Shown here piece after piece: positions 16,501 to 27,955 of a stretch of DNA of 64,000 nt. Positions within the stretch are counted from its first letter, which is position 1; the number at the start of each line of letters is the position of its first letter. A model generated the notes under the pieces. That model was not told the origin of the DNA and ran no database searches. It saw nothing but the letters and a program-made list of their open reading frames with translations. Origin of the DNA: Wenjunlia tyrosinilytica (GTDB lineage Bacteria; Actinomycetota; Actinomycetes; Streptomycetales; Streptomycetaceae); assembly GCF_014646055.1 (NCBI RefSeq), contig NZ_BMMS01000016.1:124001-188000 (forward strand), written 5' to 3'. The translations under genes and the position numbers were made by a program.

Positions 16501-17421
16501 TCACTCGTCCGGGGAGAAAGCCCACTCCGGGAGGGGTTCGGTGTGTTCGTCCCACTGCGCCGGGGGACGGCCGCCGGGGCCCACGGCCACTATGCCGCCG
16601 ACGATCGCGCAGGTGGTGTCCACGTCGCCGCCCGCGCGGGCGGTGGTCCAGAAGGCCTCCGTGAAGTCCCCCAGGTTGCGGGCGGCGGCCCACAGGGCGA
16701 AGGGGACGGTGTCCTGCGCGCTGGTGCGCCTGCCGCAGCCGAGGACGGCGGCGACCGTGCCCACGTCGCCGTAGTCCAGCATGTCCCTGGCCCGCCGTAT
16801 GCCCATGTGCACGGCGCTGCGCGGGACGAACTCCAGGACGTCCCCGAAAAGCGCCGACGGGTCCAGCGGCCCGGTGGAGGCCGCGACCAGCGAGGCCGCG
16901 ACGGCGACGGCTATCGTGCCCGCGACCGCCTCGCGGTGGGTGTGGGTGACCGTCGCCGACAGCTCCGCCTGCTCGGCCGCGCTCTCCGCCTCACCCGCGA
17001 ACCAGGCCCCCAGCGGAGCGACCCGCATGGGCGCCCCATTGCCCCAGGACCCCTGCCCGTTGAAGAGCTCGGCCGCGAGCTCGCGCCAGTCGCCGCCCTC
17101 GCGCACGAGCCGCAGCATGCGGTTCACCGCCGGGCCGTATCCGCGGTCGAAGTCATGGCGCCGCGCGAACGAGGCGGCCAGCGAGTCCTGGTCGATCCTG
17201 CCGTGCCCGACCAACTCCGCCGCCACCGACGCGGCCATCTGCGCGTCGTCCGTCCACCGCCACCGACCGGGTGGAAGGGTGCGCTCGAGCAGCGCCTGCC
17301 GGTTCGCGGGTACGAAGAACTGGGAGCCGAGGGCATCCCCTACGGCGAGGCCCCGCAGCGAGGCGCGGGCATGACGGAGTCGGTGGTCGTCGGCGGTCAT
17401 CGCGACGAACTCTGACATCAC
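16501..17421 (-). CDS. ADP-ribosylglycohydrolase family protein (DraG/ARH)
   Basis: Hydrolase of about 306 residues that removes ADP-ribose from proteins or small molecules, using two Mg ions. Metal-ligand motifs are present: an early block GLAVGDALGSQFF, then RWTDDAQMA (Thr-Asp-Asp) and, near the C-terminus, RAGGDVDTTCAIVGGIVA (Asp-x-Asp-Thr). Length and motif order fit the family. Start at 17421 (GTG) or 17400 (ATG, MTADDHRL); the second may be better by homology. Cytoplasmic. It is followed to the left by the degenerate region of the aldehyde dehydrogenase remnant and preceded on the same strand by a histidine phosphatase gene, 82 bases apart. The ADP-ribosylated target is unknown. Confidence 0.88.
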   Translation of the reverse strand: MMSEFVAMTADDHRLRHARASLRGLAVGDALGSQFFVPANRQALLERTLPPGRWRWTDDAQMAASVAAELVGHGRIDQDSLAASFARRHDFDRGYGPAVNRMLRLVREGGDWRELAAELFNGQGSWGNGAPMRVAPLGAWFAGEAESAAEQAELSATVTHTHREAVAGTIAVAVAASLVAASTGPLDPSALFGDVLEFVPRSAVHMGIRRARDMLDYGDVGTVAAVLGCGRRTSAQDTVPFALWAAARNLGDFTEAFWTTARAGGDVDTTCAIVGGIVAVGPGGRPPAQWDEHTEPLPEWAFSPDE

Positions 17422-17503
17422 CGCTCATCGCGGTCAATCGTCCTGTGCTCAACCTCACCCCCTTCAGTCCCAGGTCAGGGCGAGGGTGGCACCGATTCCG
17501 GGG

Positions 17504-18136
17504 TCATCGCGAGCCCTCGAACGGGCGATCGAGCCGGTACCGCCCGTTGGGCCCGAGCAGCAGGGCCCGCATCTCGCCGTTCGCCGGGTTGCGCAGCGCC
17601 TCGAACTCCTCGACCGTCCAGTGGAACCAGCGCATGCAGAACAGCCGCATCATCAGGCCGTGGGTCACCAGGAGCGCGTTCGGGGGGAAGTCCCACTCGG
17701 CGAAGTCCCGGTGGAGCGTCTCGAAAAACGCTCCCACCCGGTCGTACACGTCCGCCCCCGACTCCCCCTGGGTGAACCGGTAGTAGAAGTGCCCGTACGC
17801 GTCCCGTGCCTTGCGCTGCGCCCGGATGTCCTCGACGTTCTGCAGATTGCCCCAGTCCTGCTCGCGCAGCCGGGGCTCCTCCTGCACCTTGCACAACCGG
17901 GGGTCGAGTCCCAGGGCCTCGAACGTCTGCCGGGTACGGCGGTAGGGGGAGAGGAAGACCTGCACCCGCTCCCGCCCGAAGAGCCCTCTCAGCTGCCCTC
18001 CGAGCTCATGGGACTGCTCCAGTCCCCGCTCGGTCAGCCCCAGAGCGTGGTCGGGCACCCGCTCGTAGATCGTCTCGTCGACATTGCCCTGGGACTCCCC
18101 GTGCCGCACCAGCACAATGCGTTGAGGCCGCGCCAT
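17504..18136 (-). CDS. Histidine phosphatase superfamily protein (phosphoglycerate mutase-like)
   Basis: Branch 1 histidine phosphatase of 210 residues. The catalytic core is clear: IVLVRHGESQGNVDE (phospho-acceptor His at about 12), the conserved Arg in SPYRRTRQTFEAL, acidic residues in REQDWGNLQ and the second His in LLVTHGLMMR. These enzymes dephosphorylate sugar phosphates, nucleotides or other metabolites; the substrate cannot be told. Start ATG at 18136. It is divergent from the LysR gene and on the same strand as the ADP-ribosylglycohydrolase gene. Confidence 0.88.
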   Translation of the reverse strand: MARPQRIVLVRHGESQGNVDETIYERVPDHALGLTERGLEQSHELGGQLRGLFGRERVQVFLSPYRRTRQTFEALGLDPRLCKVQEEPRLREQDWGNLQNVEDIRAQRKARDAYGHFYYRFTQGESGADVYDRVGAFFETLHRDFAEWDFPPNALLVTHGLMMRLFCMRWFHWTVEEFEALRNPANGEMRALLLGPNGRYRLDRPFEGSR

Positions 18137-18384
18137 GCTTTCACCTTAACGAGGTCCAGGCCCGGCCCTCGGACGAGGTCCGGGGGCCGGGCCCCCTGTC
18201 GCCCTCGTCACAGCGCGGCCGCCACTTCGCCATCGCGCGTCCCCAGGTCGGTCGGCGCCGTCGGTCGGCGCGGTCGGCGGCGGCTCCGTGCCAGGCCCAC
18301 CGCAGGTACGCGGCATACGAATGTCTGGCATGGTTGGCATGCGGGCCGCGCATATCTCCTCGGCTTCGCGTTCGGGAGGCCCGG

Positions 18385-19308
18385 CTGGACACCGGATGGC
18401 TGGAAGTGCTCCGTGAGGTGGCCCGTCGCGGCTCGTTCACCGCGGGAGGGCAGGCGCTCGGCTTCACGCAGTCCGCGGTCTCCCGGCAGGTCTCGGCGCT
18501 GGAGGACGAACTCGGTACCCGCCTGTTCGACCGGCTCCCGCGCGGGGTGCGGCTCACCGAGGAGGGCAGGGCAGCGCTCGTCCACGCGGAGGCGGCGCTG
18601 GAGCGGCTCGACGCCGCCCGCCGTGACATCGCGGCACTGCGCGGCCTGGCCGCCGGGCGTCTGCGCATGGGCGCCTTCCCCACCGCCGAGACCGAACTCG
18701 TCCCCCGGGCCACGGCGGCGTTCCGCACCGCCCACCCCGCTGTGTCGGTCGGCGTCACCGAGGGGCCGACGCATGAACTCGTCGGGCTCCTCCGCACGGG
18801 GGAGATCGACCTCGCGGTGATCACCGCCCACCCCGACCGGGTGGCCGAGCTTCCGCCCCTCGCTCTGCGCCATCTGCTGGACGACCCGATCCTGGTGGCG
18901 CCCCCCCAGAGGCATCCGCTGGCCCATCGAGGGGTGCTCGGGCTGGGTGAACTCGCCGAGGAGACCTGGATCGCCGACGGCGACACCGCCGAGGAGACCT
19001 TGCTGAGCGCCTGCCTGCGCAAGGGCTTCCGGCCACGCATCGACTACGTGGCCCGCGAGTGGACCGCCAAGCAGGGCTTCGTCGCCGCGGGTCTGGCGAT
19101 CACGCTTGTGCCGTCACTGGCCTCGAGCGCCGTGCGCCCCGACATCGTCCTCGCCGCCCTCCATCCGGACGACGCGCCGATTCGGGCCGTCTACACGGCC
19201 ACCGCTCCGGGCGTTGCGGCGTCGGCGTCCGTCGAGGGGTTTGTGCCGTTCCTCGTGGAAGCGGCCGCCGCAATGCGCGAACGCGCCCCGGGGCGGCCGG
19301 GTACCTGA
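18385..19308 (+). CDS. LysR-family transcriptional regulator, possible CTG start
   Basis: DNA-binding regulator of 307 residues. Winged helix at about 1-60: EVLREVARRGSFTAGGQALG, TQSAVSRQVSALEDELG and TRLFDRLPRGVRLTEEG. The effector-binding part (about 90-300) is a periplasmic-binding-protein-like fold. The frame contains no ATG or GTG near the expected N-terminus. A CTG at 18385 lies 5 bases after GGAGG and gives LDTGWLEVLREV, exactly where LysR proteins of this type begin, so CTG may be the true start; a TTG at 18334 is the nearest alternative and has no ribosome site. Divergent from the histidine phosphatase gene across 18137-18384, which holds the promoters and a short direct repeat around TTGGCATG. 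Target unknown. Confidence 0.88.
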   Translation: MDTGWLEVLREVARRGSFTAGGQALGFTQSAVSRQVSALEDELGTRLFDRLPRGVRLTEEGRAALVHAEAALERLDAARRDIAALRGLAAGRLRMGAFPTAETELVPRATAAFRTAHPAVSVGVTEGPTHELVGLLRTGEIDLAVITAHPDRVAELPPLALRHLLDDPILVAPPQRHPLAHRGVLGLGELAEETWIADGDTAEETLLSACLRKGFRPRIDYVAREWTAKQGFVAAGLAITLVPSLASSAVRPDIVLAALHPDDAPIRAVYTATAPGVAASASVEGFVPFLVEAAAAMRERAPGRPGT

Positions 19309-19365
19309 TGCCGAAGAGACGGGCGCACACGGCACTTCACCTGCGGGGCATGCCCGGCATGGCAC

Positions 19366-19380
19366 CATGGGTAACCCATG
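19366..19380. promoter_or_regulatory. Perfect palindrome between the LysR and TerD genes
   Basis: CATGGGT-A-ACCCATG: two 7-base arms with one central base, 101 bases upstream of the TerD start. It stands where an operator for the TerD gene would be expected. No regulator is known for it. Confidence 0.4.
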
Positions 19381-19481
19381 TGGAGCTCCTGGTAGTCACG
19401 TACATGATCTTGGGTTGAGGCCCGTTGAGGCCATTGGGGCCCGTTCCACCGGGGGCTCGATGTCCAAGGAGGGGAAGTCTG

Positions 19482-20012
19482 GTGAGCAGTCTCAGCAAGG
19501 GGCTCGAGAAGGTCCAGGTGATGGTCAGGTGGGACCCCAGTCCCCTTGGCGCACCGGCCAACGATCTCGACATCGTCGCCGCGACCTACTCGGCGGCCGA
19601 TCCGTACGGCGAGCCCAGGTATCTCGTCCACTTCGACAGCCGCTCGCCGGACGGCACCATCAATCTGAACCGGGACAGCAGGACGGGTCAGGGCCTCGGC
19701 TACGACGAGGTCATGACCCTGGAGCTCGACCGGTTAGCTTCCGAGTACGCCCGTGTGGTCGTCGGTGTCGTCATACAGCAGCGGGAAGTACGCAAGACCT
19801 TCGGCGAGGTGGCGAACAGCGGATTCAGGATTGTCGAGGGTTATGTGGAGTTGGCGAAGGACGACTTCGCCGCGGTCGCCGGAGCCACGGCGGCGACCGT
19901 CGCGGAATTCGTTCGCGACGATTCCGGGGAATGGGCCATGCGCAAGGCGTTTCGCGGCTTCGACGCCGATCCGGTCGCTTTCGCCCAGGTGATGGGCGGG
20001 CGGTACTCCTGA
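19482..20012 (+). CDS. TerD-family (tellurium resistance type) protein with a TTA codon
   Basis: Cytoplasmic calcium-binding-type protein of the TerD family, 176 residues. Family features: a start MSSLSKGLEKVQVMVRW (TerD proteins open with a strand of this kind), an acidic loop NDLDIVAATYSAADPYG, DEVMTLELDRL, and VVVGVVIQQ. Family members act in general stress, tellurite, phage or membrane-related processes; a specific role is not known. The GTG start at 19482 has AAGGAGGGG just upstream. A TTA leucine codon is at 19734-19736. TTA is read only by the bldA tRNA in Streptomyces, so translation would be tied to development. Some of the acidic residues that bind calcium in other TerD proteins are not clearly conserved. 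Confidence 0.8.
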   Translation: MSSLSKGLEKVQVMVRWDPSPLGAPANDLDIVAATYSAADPYGEPRYLVHFDSRSPDGTINLNRDSRTGQGLGYDEVMTLELDRLASEYARVVVGVVIQQREVRKTFGEVANSGFRIVEGYVELAKDDFAAVAGATAATVAEFVRDDSGEWAMRKAFRGFDADPVAFAQVMGGRYS

Positions 20013-20083
20013 CCTTCAAGGCTCCTGATGGGCACGGACTCCGGACCGGCAAGGACTCCTGGCGGGCCTCGGCATCCTGACGG

Positions 20084-20189
20084 GTCTGGACTCCTTGACG
20101 GGCCTCCGACTCCTGACGGGCATGGACTCCTGACGGGTCTGGACTCCTTGACGGGCCTCCGACTCCTGACGGGCATGGACTCCTGACGG
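20084..20189. repeat. Exact 53-base direct repeat, inside a longer degenerate 18-base tandem array
   Basis: Bases 20084-20136 and 20137-20189 are identical. Each 53-base unit is built of three 17-18 base sub-units sharing ACTCCTGACGGG. More degenerate sub-units extend the array from about 20020 to 20225. The array lies between the TerD gene and nrdJ in a 636-base spacer (20013-20648). The rest of that spacer holds a small candidate ORF and the nrdJ terminator. Confidence 0.9.
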
Positions 20190-20374
20190 GCATGGACTCC
20201 TGACAGGCCCCGGACTCCTGACGGGCGAGACCGCTGGCCGGCACGTACGGCTGACGCACAAGCCGCCCATTGACATCGAGTGCGCTCCAAGTGATGAGAT
20301 CCCCGCCATGGCAAGGGCGGTGGTCCCGGCGGAACAGGGCCGCCGACTTCATCACACGATTCACGGGGTACGCG

Positions 20375-20488
20375 ATGACGGATTCTCCTGTCACCCTGAT
20401 CCCGGCGGCGGCAGCGGCATCGGGGCGGCAACCGACCGGCGTCGACGTGGACAATGTGATCATCCGCCCCATAGGTCAGCCCGTGTAA
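20375..20488 (+). CDS. Possible small protein, 37 residues
   Basis: ORF MTDSPVTLIPAAAAASG followed by RQPTGVDVDNVIIRPIGQPV, with CACGGGG nine bases before the ATG. Codon third positions are mostly G/C. It has no recognised family and no neighbour that would give it a role. It may be a real small gene or chance, and it is listed because nothing else explains the stretch after the repeat array. Confidence 0.25.
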   Translation: MTDSPVTLIPAAAAASGRQPTGVDVDNVIIRPIGQPV

Positions 20489-20541
20489 CCCCCGTGGCCC
20501 CGGCCGCCCCAGCAGCCGCCGCGGCCAGGAACGGAGGGACA

Positions 20542-20582
20542 AGCGAGGAGGGGATCGGCCAGTGGTCGATCCCCTCCTCGCT
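20542..20582 (-). terminator. nrdJ terminator hairpin
   Basis: Perfect 16-base inverted repeat (20542-20557 and 20567-20582) with a 9-base loop, 66 bases past the nrdJ stop. Confidence 0.8.
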
Positions 20583-20648
20583 CAGCCGAGTGTCAGCCGC
20601 GTCCGCGGACCACGCCGGACACCTCGTCCGGAGTGGTCGCGCCCGGCG

Positions 20649-23543
<2,895 letters not shown>

Positions 23544-23656
23544 GCCGCCTCCCTCTGGGCAAAACGCCCTGATGTGCCACGGTTCTTCCCGGAAGCACGG
23601 TGTCTTTCGCCGGGACTGGGCCACCGCCCGGCAAGTCGTCTGTCGCGCGCGGAGGC

Positions 23657-24178
23657 CTACTCCGCGGCTTGGGCGGGTGCGAGGACGGACGCGTCCTCTT
23701 CGGCCCCGCCGGGGTCCTTCGTCTGACCGGTGGGCCGCGCGTCACGCAGTTCCGCGATGGCGGCCTCGAAGTCCTCGAGCGTGTCGAAGGCTCTGTAGAC
23801 GGACGCGAAGCGCAAGTAGGCGACGAGGTCGAGCTCCTGGAGCGGGCCGAGTATCGCCAGTCCCACGTCGTGGGTGGACAGCTCGGCGCTCCCCGTGGCC
23901 CGCACCGCCTCCTCGACCCGCTGGCCGAGCTGGGCGAGGGCGTCCTCCGTGACCGGTCTGCCCTGGCAGGCCTTGCGCACTCCGGCGATGACCTTGTCGC
24001 GGCTGAACGGTTCGGTGACGCCGCTGCGCTTGATCACCATCAGCGAGGCCGTCTCCACCGTGGTGAAGCGGCGGCCGCAGTCGGGGCACTGGCGGCGTCT
24101 GCGGATCGATGTGCCGTCGTCGGTGGTGCGGCTGTCGACGACGCGGCTGTCGGAGTGCCGGCAGAAGGGGCAGTGCAC
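23657..24178 (-). CDS. nrdR: Transcriptional repressor NrdR
   Basis: Nucleotide-sensing repressor of ribonucleotide reductase genes, 173 residues. The N-terminal zinc ribbon carries two Cys pairs ([17 protein letters not shown] and [12 protein letters not shown]); an ATP-cone follows at about 48-140 ([22 protein letters not shown]-type helices, [13 protein letters not shown]). It senses ATP/dATP and represses when dATP is high. Start GTG 24178 with GGAGG upstream. A Glu/Ala-rich tail follows the cone. The first gene of the nrdR-nrdJ unit; two palindromic NrdR boxes lie upstream. Confidence 0.96.
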   Translation of the reverse strand: MHCPFCRHSDSRVVDSRTTDDGTSIRRRRQCPDCGRRFTTVETASLMVIKRSGVTEPFSRDKVIAGVRKACQGRPVTEDALAQLGQRVEEAVRATGSAELSTHDVGLAILGPLQELDLVAYLRFASVYRAFDTLEDFEAAIAELRDARPTGQTKDPGGAEEDASVLAPAQAAE

Positions 24179-24390
24179 GACCTCTCCCTCCTCCCCGCCG
24201 ACGGCCGGATGTACGGCATCGGCATCACGATGGTCCGTGAGCGTTTCTTCACGTGGGCGCGGCAGCCCTCACTCCGTGTGCATGCGGGCACACGGAGAGG
24301 GCACGGCTGCGCAGCCCCTGGGAGCCGTGTCCGGCCCTCGCGGGGTACCCCCAAGCATAGGCGATCGTGGAGGGCTCACACCCTCCGGGA

Positions 24391-24438
24391 CCACAACTTG
24401 TGGGCTGTCGCCGCCTATGTAACCACTAGATCTGGTGG
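24391..24438. promoter_or_regulatory. Two candidate NrdR boxes
   Basis: Palindromes CCACAACTTGTGG (24391-24403) and CCACTAGATCTGGTGG (24423-24438), centres 33 bases apart, i.e. about three helical turns. NrdR usually binds a pair of about 16-base palindromes separated by whole turns. The position 213-260 bases upstream of nrdR fits autoregulation of the nrdRJ operon. Confidence 0.6.
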
Positions 24439-24566
24439 AGGGGGAGATATTCGGCAAGCGCGTGTCGCGGGTGCGCCGCGGCGTGCCGAGGGTCTGCCCG
24501 AGAGCCCGCAAGAGCCTAGCGAACCGTGTCGCGCCCTCGCGGGCGGGGGCCGCGATGTCACGCTGG

Positions 24567-24626
24567 GTGTCGCGTCGAGTGTCGTGCCGGGTGTCGTGCT
24601 CGGTGTCGTGCCGGGTGTCGTGCCGG
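24567..24626. repeat. Five tandem copies of a 12-base repeat between nrdR and lexA
   Basis: Units of 12 bases close to GTGTCGTGCCGG, starting at 24567, 24579, 24591, 24603 and 24615; three units are identical. They lie between the NrdR boxes and the LexA boxes. Confidence 0.85.
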
Positions 24627-24740
24627 GCGCCCCGAGGACGGCACGCCGGACGACATTCCGAGACCGCGCGCCGAGCCGCCGCACACCCGATACGGTGGCC
24701 ACCGGGCCTCTCGCTCTGACGCTCGGACCACGCGAGATAT

Positions 24741-24756
24741 TCGAACATCGTTTCGA
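24741..24756. promoter_or_regulatory. SOS box (LexA site) upstream of lexA, distal
   Basis: TCGAACATCGTTTCGA, close to the actinobacterial SOS box TCGAAC-N4-GTTCGA. It lies 127 bases before the lexA start. Confidence 0.8.
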
Positions 24757-24805
24757 TCAATACACCCGATACCTTGATCGAGTCAGTATCTTTTTGGAAA
24801 TTCAC

Positions 24806-24821
24806 TCGAACGTGTGTTTGG
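24806..24821. promoter_or_regulatory. SOS box (LexA site) upstream of lexA, proximal
   Basis: TCGAACGTGTGTTTGG, matching TCGAAC-N4-GTTYG, 62 bases before the lexA start and 65 bases from the distal box. Two boxes suggest tight LexA autoregulation. Confidence 0.82.
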
Positions 24822-24882
24822 CGCAACCTTTCGAAACCAACTACCGTTGTCTGAGCGGGAGAACTTCTCGAGAGGGGCCGCA

Positions 24883-25674
24883 ATGACCACCGCGGACATC
24901 GCCACCATGACCGTCCAGGACCATTCCCACGACCGTGCGCACGATGCCCACGACCGCACGCACGAACAGGTCGCCCAGGGGCACGACGATTCGATGAAGC
25001 CCGCACGCTCGATGCCGGGGCGTCCACCAGGCATCCGCGCGGACAGTTCGGGGCTCACGGACCGGCAGCGCCGGGTCATCGAGGTCATCCGCGACTCCGT
25101 GCAGCGCCGGGGCTACCCGCCGAGCATGCGGGAGATCGGCCAGGCGGTCGGGCTGTCCAGCACCTCGTCCGTGGCGCACCAGCTGATGGCGCTGGAGCGC
25201 AAGGGCTTCCTGCGCCGGGATCCGCACCGGCCCCGTGCCTACGAGGTCCGGGGCGCCGACGCGCCGCACACCCAGGCCCCCGACACGACGGGCAAGCCCG
25301 CGGCCTCCTATGTGCCGCTCGTCGGCCGGATCGCCGCCGGTGGTCCGATCCTGGCCGAGGAGTCCGTCGAGGACGTCTTCCCGCTGCCCCGCCAGCTCGT
25401 CGGTGACGGCGACCTGTTCGTGCTCAAGGTGGTCGGCGACTCCATGGTGGAGGCCGCGATCTGCGACGGGGACTGGGTCACCGTGCGGCGCCAGCCGGTC
25501 GCGGAGAACGGTGACATCGTGGCCGCCATGCTCGACGGCGAGGCCACCGTGAAGCGGTTCAAGAGGGAGAACGGGCACATCTGGCTGATGCCGCACAATG
25601 CGTCGTACCAGCCCATCCCGGGTGACGAGGCGACGATCCTCGGCAAGGTCGTGGCGGTTCTGCGGCGCATCTGA
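24883..25674 (+). CDS. lexA: LexA repressor
   Basis: SOS repressor with self-cleaving serine protease domain, 263 residues. Residues 1-55 are an unusual His/Asp-rich extension ([16 protein letters not shown]). The helix-turn-helix follows ([35 protein letters not shown]), then the protease part: cleavage site Ala-Gly in GRIAAGGPI, catalytic Ser in [11 protein letters not shown] and catalytic Lys in [11 protein letters not shown] 24883 is chosen because GAGAGGGG precedes it and the homologous part begins soon after; a shorter start cannot be excluded. Autoregulated by two SOS boxes. It represses DNA repair genes until RecA filaments trigger cleavage; recA is in the same window. Confidence 0.96.
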   Translation: MTTADIATMTVQDHSHDRAHDAHDRTHEQVAQGHDDSMKPARSMPGRPPGIRADSSGLTDRQRRVIEVIRDSVQRRGYPPSMREIGQAVGLSSTSSVAHQLMALERKGFLRRDPHRPRAYEVRGADAPHTQAPDTTGKPAASYVPLVGRIAAGGPILAEESVEDVFPLPRQLVGDGDLFVLKVVGDSMVEAAICDGDWVTVRRQPVAENGDIVAAMLDGEATVKRFKRENGHIWLMPHNASYQPIPGDEATILGKVVAVLRRI

Positions 25675-25736
25675 CGCCGATCCTCCGATGGCCCCGTGAC
25701 GGCACCCCCTTACGACGGCATCGGAGTCGCACGCCG

Positions 25737-25776
25737 ACGGCGGGCCCCAGCCGCGAAAGCGGCTGGGGCCCGCCGT
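25737..25776. terminator. Bidirectional terminator between lexA and the dinG-like gene
   Basis: Perfect 18-base inverted repeat (25737-25754 and 25759-25776) closed by a GAAA tetraloop, placed between two convergent genes. Confidence 0.9.
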
Positions 25777-25801
25777 GCGTCGAGGCGTACGCCCCCGGTG
25801 A

Positions 25802-27955
25802 TCAGGGGGCCGGAGCGGTCAGGGTGCGCGATGCCACGGGGCGGGGCTCCGGCGCCGAGGCATTGATGGCGGCCAGCGAGCGGCGCACCTGATTGCGGTC
25901 CACCGTGTACCAGAAGTCCGGCATCGAGGCCCGAAGGAAGCTGCCGTAACGGGCGTTGGCCAGCCTGGGGTCGAGCACGGCCACCACACCGCGGTCGTCC
26001 GCGGCCCGCACCAGGCGGCCCGCCCCCTGGGCGATCAGCAGGGCCGCATGCGTGGCGGAGACGGCCATGAAGCCATTGCCCCCGCGCTGCTCGACATCCT
26101 TGGCCCGCGCGCTCATCAGCGGGTCGTCGGGGCGCGGGAACGGGATACGGTCCATGACCACCAACTGGCAGGCGGAGCCGGGCACGTCCACGCCCTGCCA
26201 CAGTGACAGGGTGCCGAACAGGCAGGTCTCCTTGTCCGAGGCGAAGGCCCGGATCAGCTCGCCGAGGGTGTCCTCTCCCTGGAGGAGGACGGGCAGCTCC
26301 AGACGCCCGCGCATCTCCTCGGCCGCCGCCTGGGCGGCGCGCATCGAGGAGAACAGCCCCAGGGTGCGTCCGCCCGCGGCCTCCATCAGCTCGGCGAGCT
26401 CGTCCAGCATGTCCTTGCGTGAGCCGTCACGGCCCGGCTGGGACAAATGCCTGGCCACATAGAGGATGCCCTGCCGGGGGTAGTCGAACGGCGAGCCGAC
26501 ATCGATCCCGCGCCACTGGGGCTCCCCTCCCCCGTCGTCCCCGCCCCCGGCATCCTCTCCCCCGCCGTCCTCTCCCGCGTCGCCCTCCGCGCCCTCCCCG
26601 TCGGCGGACTCCGCCTCCTCCTCCACCTCAGCCTCAACGGCCCCGGCCCCGGAAGCGGCCGCCCGGACCGGCTCGTCCGGCAGGCGGTGCTCCGCGCTGA
26701 GCCCTACCGACGCCGCCACCCCCGTGAAGTCGCCGCCGAGCTTGAGGGTCGCGGACGTCAGCACGACCGAACGGTCCTCGAAGAGCTTCTCCCGCAACAG
26801 CCCGGAGACATTGAGCGGAGCGACCCGCAAGGAGGCCCCGTAGCGGTCGTGGCGCTCGTACCACACCACGTCGTACTCGGACTCCTCGAGAATCCGCTCC
26901 GCCGTGCCGTGCACACTCTCGATCGACGCCAGGGCCTGCTTGCGGACGACGTCCTCATCGGTCACGGACTTGTCGCGCACCTCCCCGAGCGAGGTGATGC
27001 AGAGCCGGCAGGCGTCCCGCAGGGCGGCCAGAACGTAGCCCAGGTCCTCCGGGATCTCCTCGAGCCGACCGGGCAGGGCGAGCTCCATGATCCGCTCGAA
27101 CCCCTCGGAGGCGCTCTGCAGGGCGTCCGCCGCCTTCTCATTGACCAGTCGGGCGGCCCGCTTCACCGTGCGGTTCACCGCGAACGGGGTCAGCTCGCCG
27201 GTGGCCACCCCGGTGACCCGGGAGACCAGCTCATGTGCCTCGTCCACGATGAGCACTTCATGGCTGGGCAGGACGGGGGCGCCCTCGATGGCGTCGATGG
27301 CGAGCAGCGCGTGGTTGGTCACCACGACATCGGCGAGCTTGGCGCGCTCACGGGCCGCCTCGGCGAAGCACTCGGCCCCGTAGGCGCACTTGGTGGCGCC
27401 CACGCACTCGCGTGAGGTGACGGAGACCTGGGCCCAGGCCTTGTCGGAGACTCCGGGAGTCAGATCGTCTCGGTCGCCGGTCTCGCTCTCGTCGGCCCAG
27501 TCGCGCAGCCGCAGCAGGTCCTTGCCGAGCTTGCTGCTGGGGCCGCCCATGGCCTCCATGGGGTCGAACAGGCCCGCCTCCTCCTCGTCGGGCACGCCCT
27601 CGTGGACCCGGTGGAGGCACAGGTAGTTCGACCGGCCCTTGAGCATGGCGAATTCCGGACGCCGCCGCAGCAGCGGATGCAGGGCCTCCACCGTGCGCGG
27701 CAGATCCCGCTCGACGAGCTGACGCTGAAGCGCGAGGGTCGCGGTGGCGACCACGACACGCTCGCCGTGGGCCAGGGCCGGGACCAGGTAGGCCAGGGAC
27801 TTACCGGTGCCGGTGCCCGCCTGGACGATCAGGTGCTCGCCGTGGTCGACGGCGTCGGCGACGGCTTGCGCCATGGTCACCTGGCCGGGGCGCTCAACGC
27901 CGCCGACCGCGGTGACGGCGGCGTGGAGGAGGTCGGGGAGAGGAGGTCGAGTCAT
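25802..27955 (-). CDS. DinG/XPD-type ATP-dependent DNA helicase
   Basis: Superfamily 2 helicase of 717 residues. Motif I QAGTGTGKSLAYLVPA at about 40, DEAH-type motif II IVDEAHELVSR, and C-terminal QGAGRLVR-type motif VI. Four Cys residues between motifs I and II (in NYLCLH, CVGATKCAYGAECF) fit the iron-sulphur cluster site of DinG/XPD. Between the two helicase halves is a very acidic Gly/Glu/Asp insert of about 50 residues (around 460-510), which I have not seen in other bacteria. The ATG at 27955 overlaps the stop of the siderophore gene upstream (ATGA), with GAAGGAG inside that gene. Convergent with lexA. It may help restart stalled forks; no SOS box is seen near it. Confidence 0.9.
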   Translation of the reverse strand: MTRPPLPDLLHAAVTAVGGVERPGQVTMAQAVADAVDHGEHLIVQAGTGTGKSLAYLVPALAHGERVVVATATLALQRQLVERDLPRTVEALHPLLRRRPEFAMLKGRSNYLCLHRVHEGVPDEEEAGLFDPMEAMGGPSSKLGKDLLRLRDWADESETGDRDDLTPGVSDKAWAQVSVTSRECVGATKCAYGAECFAEAARERAKLADVVVTNHALLAIDAIEGAPVLPSHEVLIVDEAHELVSRVTGVATGELTPFAVNRTVKRAARLVNEKAADALQSASEGFERIMELALPGRLEEIPEDLGYVLAALRDACRLCITSLGEVRDKSVTDEDVVRKQALASIESVHGTAERILEESEYDVVWYERHDRYGASLRVAPLNVSGLLREKLFEDRSVVLTSATLKLGGDFTGVAASVGLSAEHRLPDEPVRAAASGAGAVEAEVEEEAESADGEGAEGDAGEDGGGEDAGGGDDGGGEPQWRGIDVGSPFDYPRQGILYVARHLSQPGRDGSRKDMLDELAELMEAAGGRTLGLFSSMRAAQAAAEEMRGRLELPVLLQGEDTLGELIRAFASDKETCLFGTLSLWQGVDVPGSACQLVVMDRIPFPRPDDPLMSARAKDVEQRGGNGFMAVSATHAALLIAQGAGRLVRAADDRGVVAVLDPRLANARYGSFLRASMPDFWYTVDRNQVRRSLAAINASAPEPRPVASRTLTAPAP

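Noticed and set aside
20020-20225. CRISPR-like array
   Set aside because: Units are adjacent without unique spacers, and no cas genes are near; it is an ordinary tandem repeat.
24179-24882. Cobalamin riboswitch before nrdR/nrdJ
   Set aside because: No B12-box-like sequence or suitable stems were found here; in Streptomyces the riboswitch is known for class I nrdAB, and nrdRJ is controlled by NrdR.
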